Shown in pieces: positions 15,420-26,657 of a stretch of 64,000 bases of DNA. Source of the stretch: Deinococcus aerophilus (lineage in GTDB: Bacteria > Deinococcota > Deinococci > Deinococcales > Deinococcaceae); NCBI RefSeq assembly GCF_014647075.1, contig NZ_BMOM01000001.1, forward strand, positions 244,183 through 308,182. Reading direction: 5' to 3'. The notes beneath the pieces are model-generated. The model was not told where the DNA came from, ran no database searches, and saw nothing but the letters and a program-made list of their open reading frames with translations. The first letter of the stretch is position 1, and each line of letters starts with the position of its first letter. Made by a program: the position numbers and the translations under genes.

Positions 15420-16202
15420 TCAAAAGTCCAGGTGGCCGCGCGGCCCGCTGAGCTTGGCAAGTTTCTCGGGGGTCCACAGCTCGTAGGTGTACATCGGGTA
15501 CTGCCGCTTGAAGCGCCCCACCCGGTCCCAGACCTCACGCGACTCGAAGGGAATGACCAGCAGCAGCCGGATCACACTGTCCTCGGCATCGTAGATGTAG
15601 AAATCAAAATGGAAGGCCTGCTCGTTGCCGCTGTCGGTGAACAGTGGAAACGAGAAGGGCCGGTAGCGCCACGCCTTGCGCTTCTCGCTGAGGATGGCGG
15701 CGGCCACCCGTTTGAGGTTGCTGTCGGGAAAGCTCAGGCGTTCGCCGTCGCGGTCGCGGAACACCGCGTCGGGCGGCGGCGCGTCTAACTGCACGCGCTT
15801 GAGTTCGGGCATCGGCTTGCCCCGGCCCACCCGCGGCGGGGGCTTGCGTCCGGCGGCGGGTTTGAAGGAGCGCTCTCCCGCCGCCTTCTCATCGCGCTGG
15901 CCCCGTTCGCCTTCCCCTGGGCCGCGCCGCGCCGGATTGGTCGCTGCCTTGCCAGTGGCGCTGCGGCCTGTGCCAGCACTGCTCCGGCTTCCCGCTGGGC
16001 GCCGTTCGGTGTCTCCTGCAGTCCGTGCGCCGCGGGCGCCGGGTTTGCGGGTGTCCTGCCCTCCGGCACGCTCCACCTCGCTGCCGCGTGACGTGGTGCG
16101 CTCACGGGCGGGTTGTTCGGTGTCCCGCGTGCTGCCGCCGCGTCCCTGCGCCGTGTTGCGTTTGGGCGCGCGGCCTCTAGATCCCTTCTTTGGTCCGGTC
16201 AT
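15420..16202 (-). CDS. Hypothetical protein with long basic disordered N-terminus
   Basis: 260 residues. Residues 1-125 are low complexity and rich in Arg, Gly, Ala, Pro and Thr ([20 protein letters not shown] and similar), strongly basic and probably disordered. The C-terminal 130 residues form a compact domain with [33 protein letters not shown] and [15 protein letters not shown]. That domain is not a family I can name; the pattern of acidic residues on strands ([12 protein letters not shown]) recalls nuclease-like folds, but this is weak. The basic tail suggests nucleic-acid binding, which is inference. Confidence 0.65.
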   Translation of the reverse strand: MTGPKKGSRGRAPKRNTAQGRGGSTRDTEQPARERTTSRGSEVERAGGQDTRKPGARGARTAGDTERRPAGSRSSAGTGRSATGKAATNPARRGPGEGERGQRDEKAAGERSFKPAAGRKPPPRVGRGKPMPELKRVQLDAPPPDAVFRDRDGERLSFPDSNLKRVAAAILSEKRKAWRYRPFSFPLFTDSGNEQAFHFDFYIYDAEDSVIRLLLVIPFESREVWDRVGRFKRQYPMYTYELWTPEKLAKLSGPRGHLDF

Positions 16203-16247
16203 GCGGGTAGTGTACCGGCCCGGTGGGAACCCTAAGGTTGCCCGTCT

Positions 16248-16294
16248 CTCACAGCGGCGGTGCAGGGCGGTGGTCCGCCGGTCTGCCCTGTGAG
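16248..16294 (-). terminator. Possible terminator hairpin after the binding-protein gene
   Basis: CTCACAG and CTGTGAG arms flank an internal GC-rich hairpin just downstream of the minus-strand stop at 16311. Confidence 0.4.
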
Positions 16295-16310
16295 GGAATG
16301 GGCGGCGGGC

Positions 16311-17291
16311 TTACTTTGCTAGGCCCCGAACCACGCTCAGGTTCACGAATCTGTTCAGGTCCGGAACGTCGCGGGCAAAGCCAGCCTCTTTGTTGAGCTG
16401 GGCGTATTCGGCCAGGGTTCCCAGGTTGATGTCCCAGGTGACCCGGGTACGCGCGAGCGCCTTGAACAGCTCATTGGTGCTCGGGCGTTTGCCGGTAAAG
16501 GCGGCAATCTGGTCGGCCACAGCCTTCTGCGCTCCCGCATTGCTGCCCGAGATGTACCGGATGGCCGCGAGATGGCCGCGCAGCAGGCCCTTCACCACCT
16601 CCGGGTTCTGGGCGGCGAACCGGGTGTTTAGCACGAGCACGGTGGTGGTGTAGTTGCCGCCCGCCCAGATCGCCTTTTCGTTCGCGATCAGCCGGGCCCC
16701 CTGGCCCTCCATGACGGCGCCCCAGGGTTCCTGCACCAGCGCGGCGTCCACCTGCTTGCCCGCAAAGGCGGCCGGCATGTTGGCCGGATCAATGGGCACG
16801 ATGGTGACGTTGCCTCCCTCGTCGCTGGCCTTCAAGCCGTTCTCGTGCAGCAGATGACGCAGGCTGATGTCCTGGGTAGAGCCGCGCGTGGGCACGGCGA
16901 CCTTCTTGCCGGCCAGTCCCTTGACGGTGCGGACGCCGCTGTCCCCGCGCCCGACGAGCACCGCGCCCGCGTTCGCCGCGCCCGCGTACACCTGAATGGG
17001 CACCCCACGCATAAAGGCGTTCATGGCCGGGCCGGGGCCGACATACGCGGCGTCAATGGCGCCGGCGGCAAAGGCCTCGTTGATCTGACTGCCGTTGGCG
17101 AACTCGCGCACCGTCAGCTTCACGCCGCCCAGTTCTTTCTGGAACAGGCCGCGCTGAATGCCCACCAGTCCGGCGGCGTGGGTCACGTTGGGAAAGACCC
17201 CCAGCCGGAGCTCTTTGGCCTCCTGGGCGTGGGCAGTTCCCAGGGTCAGGGCCAGGGTGGCGAGGGCCAGTAGGGGAGAGACGCTCTTCAT
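16311..17291 (-). CDS. ABC transporter substrate-binding protein, SsuA/TauA-like
   Basis: 326 residues with a signal peptide ([23 protein letters not shown]). The mature protein has the periplasmic fold of the NMT1/SsuA group: [58 protein letters not shown] and [13 protein letters not shown]. Relatives bind sulfonates, taurine, nitrate or thiamine precursors, so the ligand is uncertain. No permease or ATPase gene lies nearby, so its transporter must be encoded elsewhere. Start 17291 is set by TAGAGT 7 nt upstream. Confidence 0.85.
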   Translation of the reverse strand: MKSVSPLLALATLALTLGTAHAQEAKELRLGVFPNVTHAAGLVGIQRGLFQKELGGVKLTVREFANGSQINEAFAAGAIDAAYVGPGPAMNAFMRGVPIQVYAGAANAGAVLVGRGDSGVRTVKGLAGKKVAVPTRGSTQDISLRHLLHENGLKASDEGGNVTIVPIDPANMPAAFAGKQVDAALVQEPWGAVMEGQGARLIANEKAIWAGGNYTTTVLVLNTRFAAQNPEVVKGLLRGHLAAIRYISGSNAGAQKAVADQIAAFTGKRPSTNELFKALARTRVTWDINLGTLAEYAQLNKEAGFARDVPDLNRFVNLSVVRGLAK

Positions 17292-17298
17292 GCGGACG

Positions 17299-17304
17299 AC
17301 TCTA
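17299..17304 (-). promoter_or_regulatory. Leaderless-type -10 (TAGAGT) for the binding-protein gene
   Basis: TAGAGT on the minus strand, 7 nt from ATG 17291. Confidence 0.6.
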
Positions 17305-17307
17305 GCA

Positions 17308-17328
17308 GACAAGTTGAGTAAGTTTGTC
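17308..17328. promoter_or_regulatory. Possible operator, GACAA-N11-TTGTC
   Basis: An AT-rich inverted repeat (5-bp arms, 21 bp overall) directly upstream of the -10 of the binding-protein gene, where a repressor or activator would sit. The regulator is unknown. Confidence 0.35.
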
Positions 17329-17446
17329 ATCTAGTTAGACAGGCCGTTGGACCGTAACTGTCGTGGGGTCTGGGGCGGTCTGCTCCTGTTCCGACCCCGG
17401 CAACCGGCAGAGGGGGGAGGAGCCGGGCCGTTCCAGACATGCCGGA

Positions 17447-17472
17447 GGGGACGGCCTGCACAGACCGTCCCC
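17447..17472 (-). terminator. Terminator-like hairpin after lgt
   Basis: An 8-bp stem GGGGACGG/CCGTCCCC with a 10-nt loop, 32 bp past the lgt stop. Confidence 0.6.
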
Positions 17473-17503
17473 TTCCGTTACAACGCGCCCAAACCGCTCT
17501 GGC

Positions 17504-18451
<948 letters not shown>

Positions 18452-18488
18452 AAGTCGTCCGCCAGTCTAGGGTTTTTCAGGCATGAGA

Positions 18489-18517
18489 AACGGCCCGCCC
18501 CGAACAGGGGGGCCGTT
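18489..18517 (-). terminator. Terminator-like hairpin between tatC and lgt
   Basis: AACGGCC/GGCCGTT arms with a GC-rich interior, downstream of the tatC stop. Confidence 0.55.
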
Positions 18518-18545
18518 GCGGCGGGCGGGAGCGTGGTTCGCTCGC

Positions 18546-19328
18546 TCACAGGCCCAGAGCGGGGGATTCGCTTTCCTCGGGGGGCGGCAGGCGGAAGGCC
18601 CGCGAGAGCAGCACGCTGAGTTCGAACAGCACGTACAGCGGCACGGCCACCAGCATCATGTTGCCGGGATCGGGCGTGGGCGTGATGACGGCGGCCGCCA
18701 CCATGATCGCCACGATGGCGATGCGCCAGCCCTTGCGCAACATCACGTGGTTCACGATGCCGATGCGGGTCAGAATCACCGACAGGATCGGCAGTTCAAA
18801 AGCGAGGCCGAAGGCGACCAGGAAGGTGGTCACGGTGCCGATGTAGCTGCCCAGCCCCAGGATGGGCGTCACGGTTCCGGCCAGGAACTGGACCAGGAAC
18901 GGCACCATGCTCGGCAGCACCAGCTGATAGCCGAAGACGGCCCCGCCCACAAACGACAGCCCCGCTCCCACGATGAACGGCCACGCCCAGCGCCGCTCGC
19001 TCGGGTACAGCCCCGGGGCGATGAAACCCCACACCTGTCCCAGGATAAAGGGCAGCGCCAGCCCGATGCCTGCCCAGAACGACAGGTTCAGGCTCAGCAT
19101 CAGCGGCTCGGTCAGGTTGTAGGTCACGACCTGGACCTTGCCCTCACGGTACAGCTCCGAGTACTGCAGGGGCCCCTTGACCCAGTCGATGAGTTGCAGG
19201 CGGTACACGAAGGCGATGGACATCCCGGCAGCCAGAAAGATCACGCTGAAGATCAGCCGCCGGCGCAGCTCATCGAGGTGGTCGAACAGCGGGGCGCTTT
19301 TTAGATCGGTGGTGATCTTCTGCGACAT
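18546..19328 (-). CDS. tatC: Sec-independent protein translocase TatC
   Basis: 260 residues with six predicted helices. It is the twin-arginine signal receptor of the Tat export pathway. Landmarks are FDHLDELRRRLI at the N-terminus (conserved HLxELRxR), SFWAGIGLALPFILGQVWGFIAPGLYPSERRW and FGLAFELPILSVIL (conserved F-E-x-P). GGAG lies 5 nt before the ATG. It sits 14 nt downstream of tatA in the same operon. Confidence 0.97.
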   Translation of the reverse strand: MSQKITTDLKSAPLFDHLDELRRRLIFSVIFLAAGMSIAFVYRLQLIDWVKGPLQYSELYREGKVQVVTYNLTEPLMLSLNLSFWAGIGLALPFILGQVWGFIAPGLYPSERRWAWPFIVGAGLSFVGGAVFGYQLVLPSMVPFLVQFLAGTVTPILGLGSYIGTVTTFLVAFGLAFELPILSVILTRIGIVNHVMLRKGWRIAIVAIMVAAAVITPTPDPGNMMLVAVPLYVLFELSVLLSRAFRLPPPEESESPALGL

Positions 19329-19342
19329 GGCGACTCCGCCCT

Positions 19343-19594
19343 TCAGACGCGGCGGTTGCCCGCGTTCTCGCGTTCGGGGTGAATGGGCGCGCCGGTCACC
19401 GGGTCAAGCTGACGCGACGGCACATCGGTGACCGGCGGCATAACCTCGGTCGGGTCGGTCTCGCCCGTCTTGCCGGTCTCCTTCTTGAATTCCTTGATGC
19501 CCTGCCCCAGTCCCTTGCCGAGTTCGGGCAGCTTCCGGGCCCCGAAGATCAGGGCGATGACGACGACGATCAGAATGATTTCCAGTGGACCCAT
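19343..19594 (-). CDS. tatA: Twin-arginine translocase subunit TatA
   Basis: 83 residues: a single N-terminal helix (MGPLEIILIVVVIALIFGA), the hinge with RKLPELGKGLGQGIKEFKKE as the amphipathic helix, then a charged tail (TDPTEVMPPVTDVPSRQL). TatA oligomers form the export passage with TatC. Start 19594 follows AAGGGAG by about 10 nt; the longer frame to 19720 is non-coding in appearance. Whether it also serves as TatB is unknown; no tatB is adjacent. Confidence 0.95.
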   Translation of the reverse strand: MGPLEIILIVVVIALIFGARKLPELGKGLGQGIKEFKKETGKTGETDPTEVMPPVTDVPSRQLDPVTGAPIHPERENAGNRRV

Positions 19595-19838
19595 ATGAGT
19601 TGCTCCCTTGTGTGCCGGCGCGCTGGCCGGGACGGCTGGACGGTGAAGAGATGAAGGACGGTGGTGTTGTTTCCAGAGTTGTTTCTGGGGACTTCTTGGC
19701 GGGCTCTCTGCTGTGTACATATGCGGCGCGGCGCGGGTCGGATTGCCTATTAAACCTTAATGGCCCTCAAGAGGCGGGGGTCAAGGAGACATTCTGCGGG
19801 GGCTGGCATGAAGCGCACGGCCTGGGAGAGCCCCCCGT

Positions 19839-20579
19839 TCAGATGCTCCAGCCGCCGTCCACGAGCAGTTCCTGGCCGGTCATGTAGCCCGCCTCCCTGG
19901 TCGCCAGAAAGGCCACCGCCGCCGCGACCTCGTTGGGCTGTCCGAAACGGCGGGCCGGAATACGCGCCGTCAATTGTTCGGCCTGTGCGGGGTCGTCATG
20001 CAGGGCTTTGAGGCGGTCGGTGGCCGTGTAGCCTGGGGCCACCGTGTTGCAGGTCACGCCGTCAGCGGCAACCTCCAGGGCCAGGGTCCGCAGGTAGTTG
20101 GTCACGGCGGCGCGCATGGCGTTGCTCACCGGCAGTGTGGGAGAGGGCCGCCCCACCGTCAGGCTGGTGATGGCGATGATGCGTCCCCAGCCCCGTTCAC
20201 GCATGCCCGGCAGCGTGGCGTTCGCCAGCCGCACGGTGCTGAGAAAGGTGGTGTCGTAGCCGGCCTGCCACGCGGCCTCGCTGACCTCGCTGGGCTTGCC
20301 CGGAGGGGGTCCGCCCGCATTGCTGACCAGGATGTCCACCTCGCCCGCCGCCTGCACCGCCGCCGCCACACCCTCCGGCGTGCTGACATCGGCCACCACC
20401 CAGCGTGCGCCCAGGGCGTCTGCCGCCGTTCGCAGCGCCGCTTCATGGCGCGCGGCGATGGTCACCCGGGCGCCCAGACGGATCAGGTCGTGCGCCGCCG
20501 CCAGCCCGATGCCCTTGCTGCCGCCCGTGACCAGAGCGCGTTTGCCGTCCAACCGGAACAGGGTCGTGGTGGGAGTCAT
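19839..20579 (-). CDS. Short-chain dehydrogenase/reductase with atypical active site
   Basis: 246 residues. The Rossmann motif TGGSKGIG (near 18-25) and NAGG are intact and the C-terminus ends EAGYMTGQELLVDGGWSI as in FabG-like proteins. At the catalytic position the usual Tyr-x-x-x-Lys is replaced by Ser-x-x-x-Arg (PVSNAMRAAV). A recognised subgroup of FabG-like SDRs has this change, so catalysis by the classical mechanism is doubtful. Start 20579 follows TACCCT by 6 nt. It is divergent from mqnB. Confidence 0.85.
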   Translation of the reverse strand: MTPTTTLFRLDGKRALVTGGSKGIGLAAAHDLIRLGARVTIAARHEAALRTAADALGARWVVADVSTPEGVAAAVQAAGEVDILVSNAGGPPPGKPSEVSEAAWQAGYDTTFLSTVRLANATLPGMRERGWGRIIAITSLTVGRPSPTLPVSNAMRAAVTNYLRTLALEVAADGVTCNTVAPGYTATDRLKALHDDPAQAEQLTARIPARRFGQPNEVAAAVAFLATREAGYMTGQELLVDGGWSI

Positions 20580-20585
20580 GGCTTC

Positions 20586-20591
20586 AGGGTA
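20586..20591 (-). promoter_or_regulatory. Leaderless-type -10 (TACCCT) for the SDR
   Basis: TACCCT on the minus strand, 6 nt from ATG 20579. Confidence 0.65.
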
Positions 20592-20648
20592 GCGCGGAGG
20601 CCGGGCGGCACTCCTCTCCAGGGGCCGCCCGGCCTCCGCGCGCTGCAC

Positions 20649-20654
20649 TAGCAT
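20649..20654 (+). promoter_or_regulatory. Leaderless-type -10 (TAGCAT) for mqnB
   Basis: TAGCAT, 6 nt from ATG 20661, divergent from the SDR promoter within 70 bp. Confidence 0.65.
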
Positions 20655-20660
20655 GGGTTC

Positions 20661-21305
20661 ATGACGGTGCTGATTGTGGTGGCCACCCCTGCCGAGGCCG
20701 GGCGGCTACGGGACCTACCCGCCCGCGTGGTCGTCTCCGGGGTGGGGCCGGTGGCGGCGGCCCTGGCCACAGTACGGGCGCTGGCGCAGGAACCGGCTGG
20801 ATTGGTCCTCAATGCGGGCATCGGCGGGGCGTACCCCGGATCCGGCCTGATTCCAGGCGATCTCGCCGTGTCCAGCACGATCATTCAGGCGGATCTGGGC
20901 GCGTGGGATGCGGGGCAGCTGCTGGGCCTGGATACCCTGGGCCTGTCCGTGCTGCCGGATATCCCGAACGCCGGACAATTTCCCGCGTGGACACGCGCGG
21001 CCGAGGTTGCCCGCCGGGCGGGTGCCTCGTTGGGGCCGACCCTGACCCTCGCGGCGGTCACCGGCGACCACGACACGGCCCGCCGCCTGGAGGCCCGCTT
21101 TCCCGGCGCGCTCAGCGAAGGCATGGAGGGAGCCGGAGTGGCCCACGCCGCCCTGCTCGCCGGAGTGCCGGCGCTGGAGGTGCGCGGCGTCAGCAATGCC
21201 GTCGGTCCCCGTGACCGCGCCGCGTGGCAGCTTGCCCCGGCCCTGGCCGCCACCCGCCGGGGCGTGCAGGCGGCGCTGGACCTCTGGAGTGAGGGCCAGG
21301 GCTAA
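20661..21305 (+). CDS. mqnB: Futalosine hydrolase
   Basis: 214 residues of the nucleoside phosphorylase/MTA-SAH nucleosidase fold: VVATPAEAGRL, VVSGVGPVAAAL, LVLNAGIGGAYPGSGLIPGDL, GDHDTARRLEARFPGALSEGMEGAGVAHAALL (the M-E-G-A-G active-site segment) and EVRGVSNAVGPRDRAAW. It removes hypoxanthine from futalosine in the futalosine route to menaquinone, the pathway known in Thermus and relatives. No other mqn gene is in the window. Leaderless promoter. Confidence 0.9.
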   Translation: MTVLIVVATPAEAGRLRDLPARVVVSGVGPVAAALATVRALAQEPAGLVLNAGIGGAYPGSGLIPGDLAVSSTIIQADLGAWDAGQLLGLDTLGLSVLPDIPNAGQFPAWTRAAEVARRAGASLGPTLTLAAVTGDHDTARRLEARFPGALSEGMEGAGVAHAALLAGVPALEVRGVSNAVGPRDRAAWQLAPALAATRRGVQAALDLWSEGQG

Positions 21306-21318
21306 GCCGAAACTGCGC

Positions 21319-21744
21319 TCAGCTGTTCAGCGCGGGCGTGTTCGGGGCGTCGGTGGAGTCAGGAAAACGCACCTTCACGTTGACCGTGGTCCCTGCCGGG
21401 GTGCCGGGGTCAATGTTGATCCAGTGGCTGGCCAGCACGGGGGGGGTGGGCTGCGGATCAATGGCGCGCACCAGCACGCGTCCCTGCGCGGGCACGAAGA
21501 CGCACCAGCCATCGGGCGTGGTGGTAAAGGCGCGCATCGGCAGGATGCTCTGCAGGGTCAGGTCCGCGTTGGTGGCCCAGTATTCGACCAGCAGGCAGGC
21601 GTGTTCCCGGCCCCAGTCGCCCTGTTCCAGATCAATCTGGACCTCGATGGTGTCGGGTTTGTCGGCAATCAGCCCGGTCCAGCCGGGAACGACGAAGCGG
21701 CCACTGCCATTGCTCTTGAACTGCTGGGGGGAAGGTTGGGACAT
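21319..21744 (-). CDS. Hypothetical protein, likely beta-rich
   Basis: 141 residues, no signal peptide, alternating hydrophobic pattern suggesting beta strands (SGRFVVPGWTGLI, DTIEVQIDLEQGDWG, LLVEYWATNADL, GRVLVRAIDP). No family is recognised. It is preceded by TAGTCT 6 nt before the ATG and converges with mqnB 13 bp away. Confidence 0.65.
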   Translation of the reverse strand: MSQPSPQQFKSNGSGRFVVPGWTGLIADKPDTIEVQIDLEQGDWGREHACLLVEYWATNADLTLQSILPMRAFTTTPDGWCVFVPAQGRVLVRAIDPQPTPPVLASHWINIDPGTPAGTTVNVKVRFPDSTDAPNTPALNS

Positions 21745-21750
21745 GCCCGC

Positions 21751-21756
21751 AGACTA
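21751..21756 (-). promoter_or_regulatory. Leaderless-type -10 (TAGTCT)
   Basis: TAGTCT on the minus strand, 6 nt from ATG 21744. Confidence 0.6.
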
Positions 21757-21781
21757 GCGTGCCGTGGACCGACCGTGACCG

Positions 21782-21925
21782 TCATTCCCCGGTGCTGCCC
21801 ACCGTACGGATCAGGGCCCGGACAGCCAGATAGCCGACCACGAAGAACAGCAGCGGCGTGACATTCAGGCTGATCTCGGTGTCCTTTTCGGGTTCCAGGG
21901 GATTTTGCCGGCGGTACTTGATCAT
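21782..21925 (-). CDS. Small single-pass membrane protein, 47 aa
   Basis: A 47-residue frame: a basic then acidic head ([20 protein letters not shown]), a hydrophobic stretch [15 protein letters not shown] (about residues 25-39) and a short tail. No family is recognised. TACCCT ends 5 nt before the ATG, the same leaderless arrangement as the neighbouring genes, and the frame fills the gap between two genes on the same strand. A one-helix inner-membrane protein is the likely product. Confidence 0.6.
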   Translation of the reverse strand: MIKYRRQNPLEPEKDTEISLNVTPLLFFVVGYLAVRALIRTVGSTGE

Positions 21926-21930
21926 GGGTC

Positions 21931-21936
21931 AGGGTA
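21931..21936 (-). promoter_or_regulatory. Leaderless-type -10 (TACCCT) for the 47-aa protein
   Basis: TACCCT on the minus strand, 5 nt from ATG 21925. Confidence 0.55.
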
Positions 21937-22140
21937 CGACACGCGGGCGGGCGGGTGTCAGGCGGCGGGCTTGTGGGAATGTTGAGCCCCGCACGGCTGT
22001 TGGGAAACGTATGGCCCGAAGACCCCCAGACCGCGGCACTGTCCGGCCCAGGTGAACGCCGTCACAACCCACAGGCCCCGGCAGGGAGTAGAACGGCTGC
22101 CGTGACTGCTGCCCCCCTGACCCCTGACCTGCCCACCACC

Positions 22141-23172
<1,032 letters not shown>

Positions 23173-23510
23173 AGCTGCTGCTCTGTTCCTCCTGCACTCC
23201 GGGGTGAAGCCCTGACGGAGCGGCGGGGGACATGCGCTCCGCCGGAATTGAGTTCTCGGCAAACGGCCCACGAAGCCGCGTCTGGGCCGTGCTGCGGACA
23301 CGGTGTGGGCCAGGGCAGGCCACCCAGCCGAGAGAAAATTTCTGCGGAGCATCGGCCCCGTTGCCGCGAAGGGTGCGCTGCCGTGGGTGTGTGGGGCAGG
23401 TGGGCCTCCTGTTGCCGCACCTACTTTTCCTGAGTGTGGTCATGTTAACCTGCTCGGTGGAGGCCCGGCACCGGCCAGAGCACTGGGGCGTGCCCGGCGA
23501 AATACGACAC
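23173..23510 (+). other. Intergenic region between tdh and dnaJ (338 bp)
   Basis: No gene is supported here. A hairpin with ACGGCCC/GGGCCGT arms (23263-23290) may terminate tdh. The AT-richer stretch around 23440-23455 (ATGTTAACC) could hold the dnaJ promoter, but no convincing -35/-10 pair is seen. Confidence 0.5.
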
Positions 23511-24638
<1,128 letters not shown>

Positions 24639-24656
24639 AGTTCCGGCACGTTGAAG

Positions 24657-24686
24657 AAAGACCCTGGACCGCCGTCCAGGGTCTTT
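24657..24686. terminator. Strong intrinsic terminator after dnaJ
   Basis: A 13-bp perfect stem AAAGACCCTGGAC with complement and a 4-nt CGCC loop. A at the base of one side and T on the other suit both directions. Confidence 0.9.
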
Positions 24687-24778
24687 AACTTGGTTCTGCC
24701 TGCCTCAGGCCGGGAGTGTACGGGCGGGCAGTCCGGATTCGGCTTGTTGTGGGGCGGCGGCGGGCGAGGGCCGGTGGC

Positions 24779-25795
24779 TTACCACCGCACCGGCAGGCCG
24801 GTCCGCGCACTTTCGTAGCTGCCCAGCACCAGACGCACGCTCTCGCGGCCATCCTCCCCGGTACAGACCACCGGAGCACCCCGGGTGACGCTCTCGACGA
24901 AGCGCGTGACGCTGCGGACATGGGCGTTGGCGGATTCGGCGAAGTCGTACCAGAGTTCATCGGTCCGGTCCCACTGGCTGAAGCCGGAGGCGCGGTTGAC
25001 GAAGCGCAGCCGGGGTTTGCCCAGCCGGTTGCTGCATTCCAGCGCGCCCTCGCTGCCGTAGACGGCGAAGCTCTCCTCCCAGCCGGTGGCGGTCCAGGCC
25101 GTCTCCACGCTGGCGAAGGCGCCGCTGCGGAATTCCAGGGTGGCAATGCTGGTGTCCTCGACCTCGATGTCGAACTTGAGGGTGCCCATGCGGGCATAGA
25201 TGCTGCCCACGTCGCCGCCGAAGTGCCGAGCGAGGTCCAGCATGTGGCAGCCGTTGTCCAGCAGCGTGCCCCCGCCGCTGGCCGCGAGGCTGCCGAACGC
25301 TCCGCGCACCTCCGGTGCTCCGCCCCAGTCGTGGGCCTGACGCAGCCGCATGAAGGTCACGCGGCCCAGGCGGCCCCCGTCAATCAGGTGTTTGGCAGTC
25401 TCGACCAGGGGGCTGGACCGCAGGTGGTGGCCGGTCTGAAGAACGGCCCCGCTGTCCCGGGCCGCCGCGATCATCTCGTCGCAGGCGGCCAGGTCCAGCG
25501 ACAGCGGTTTCTCGCACAGCACGTGAATGCCGCGTCGCAGGGCGGCCAGGGCCGTGGGGGCGTGAAAGGCGTTGGGCGTGCAGACGCTCACGGCGTCCAC
25601 GTCCCCGCTGTCGAGCAGCGCCACGAAGTCACGGTAGCCGCGCGCATTCCACTCGATTTCGCGCCGCTTGAGGATGCTGTCGTGCAGTTCAGCAAAGGCC
25701 ACCACGTTGGCCCCGGCGTGGCGGTAACCCTCGAAGTGGCGCTGCGAGATGGTCCCCGCCCCGATGATGCCGACCCGGAGGGGAGCCTCGGTCAC
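24779..25795 (-). CDS. Gfo/Idh/MocA-family oxidoreductase
   Basis: 338 residues. The NAD(P)-binding motif [16 protein letters not shown] is at the N-terminus, with the family EKP motif in [18 protein letters not shown] and a C-terminal alpha/beta domain with [19 protein letters not shown]. These enzymes oxidise or reduce sugars and cyclitols. It starts at GTG 25795 overlapping the ThuA gene stop (GTGA), so it is coupled to it. The pairing resembles thuA-thuB, where the oxidoreductase acts on trehalose or related disaccharides; the substrate here is inferred only. Confidence 0.88.
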   Translation of the reverse strand: MTEAPLRVGIIGAGTISQRHFEGYRHAGANVVAFAELHDSILKRREIEWNARGYRDFVALLDSGDVDAVSVCTPNAFHAPTALAALRRGIHVLCEKPLSLDLAACDEMIAAARDSGAVLQTGHHLRSSPLVETAKHLIDGGRLGRVTFMRLRQAHDWGGAPEVRGAFGSLAASGGGTLLDNGCHMLDLARHFGGDVGSIYARMGTLKFDIEVEDTSIATLEFRSGAFASVETAWTATGWEESFAVYGSEGALECSNRLGKPRLRFVNRASGFSQWDRTDELWYDFAESANAHVRSVTRFVESVTRGAPVVCTGEDGRESVRLVLGSYESARTGLPVRW

Positions 25796-26544
25796 CGGGA
25801 CTCCAGAACAGCTTCCAGAGGCGCCGGACGGTGCCCGAACGAGCGCGGCGCACTGGCGGTGGGGACGGCCCAGTGCGCCGCGTTGGCGATCACCCGCCGA
25901 ATCTCGGGGTTGTGGTAGGTGGGGTACGTTTCGTGGCCGGGGCGAAAGTAAAAGATTTTGCCGCTGCCACGTGTAAAGGTGCAGCCGCTGCGGAACACCT
26001 CGCCGCCCGCGAACCAGCTCACGAACACCAGCTCGTCGGGGGCGGGGATGTCAAAGTGTTCGCCGTACATCTCCTCGTGCTCGAGCGTGATGTGCTCGCC
26101 CACGCCCTGCGCGATGGGGTGGGCCGGATTGATCACCCACAGCCGCTCCTTCTCGCCTGCCTCACGCCACTTCAGGTCGCAGCCGGTGCCCATCAGGGTT
26201 CTGAACGGTTTGCTGAAGTGCCCCGAGTGCAGCACGATCAGGCCCATCCCCCCCAGAACGCGCGCCACCACGCGGGCTGCCACCTCATCGGACACCTCTG
26301 CGTGTGCCTTGTGGCCCCACCACAGCAGCACGTCGGTCCCGTCCAGCACGGCGTTGCTCAGACCGTGTTCGGGTTCGTCCAGCGTGGCGGTGCGGACCTC
26401 TGCAAAGCCGTGGCCCCGCAACCCGTCGGCAATCACGGTGTGGATGCCCTGTGGGTAGTGGGCGCTGACCCTGGGATTGTCCAGCTCGTGGCGGTATTCG
26501 TTCCAGACGGTCAGGCGGGGCTGGGTCTTGGAGGTTTGGGTCAT
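25792..26544 (-). CDS. ThuA-domain protein (trehalose utilisation family)
   Basis: 250 residues of the ThuA family, a glutamine-amidotransferase-like fold: [75 protein letters not shown] and the closing [18 protein letters not shown]. ThuA proteins occur with sugar oxidoreductases in trehalose or ketosugar metabolism; the exact reaction is unsettled. Start 26544 is preferred; TACAGT lies 10 nt upstream with CAGGGA between. It heads a two-gene operon. Confidence 0.85.
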   Translation of the reverse strand: MTQTSKTQPRLTVWNEYRHELDNPRVSAHYPQGIHTVIADGLRGHGFAEVRTATLDEPEHGLSNAVLDGTDVLLWWGHKAHAEVSDEVAARVVARVLGGMGLIVLHSGHFSKPFRTLMGTGCDLKWREAGEKERLWVINPAHPIAQGVGEHITLEHEEMYGEHFDIPAPDELVFVSWFAGGEVFRSGCTFTRGSGKIFYFRPGHETYPTYHNPEIRRVIANAAHWAVPTASAPRSFGHRPAPLEAVLESR

Positions 26545-26657
26545 GGCGTCCCTGACTGTAGCGCGGTGGGGCCCAGGACATGTCCCCACCCGGCTTCATC
26601 CGTTCCTGGCGCGCCCTGCTCTCTGGGCACGTGGATTCAACACAGCTTGATGCGGAT

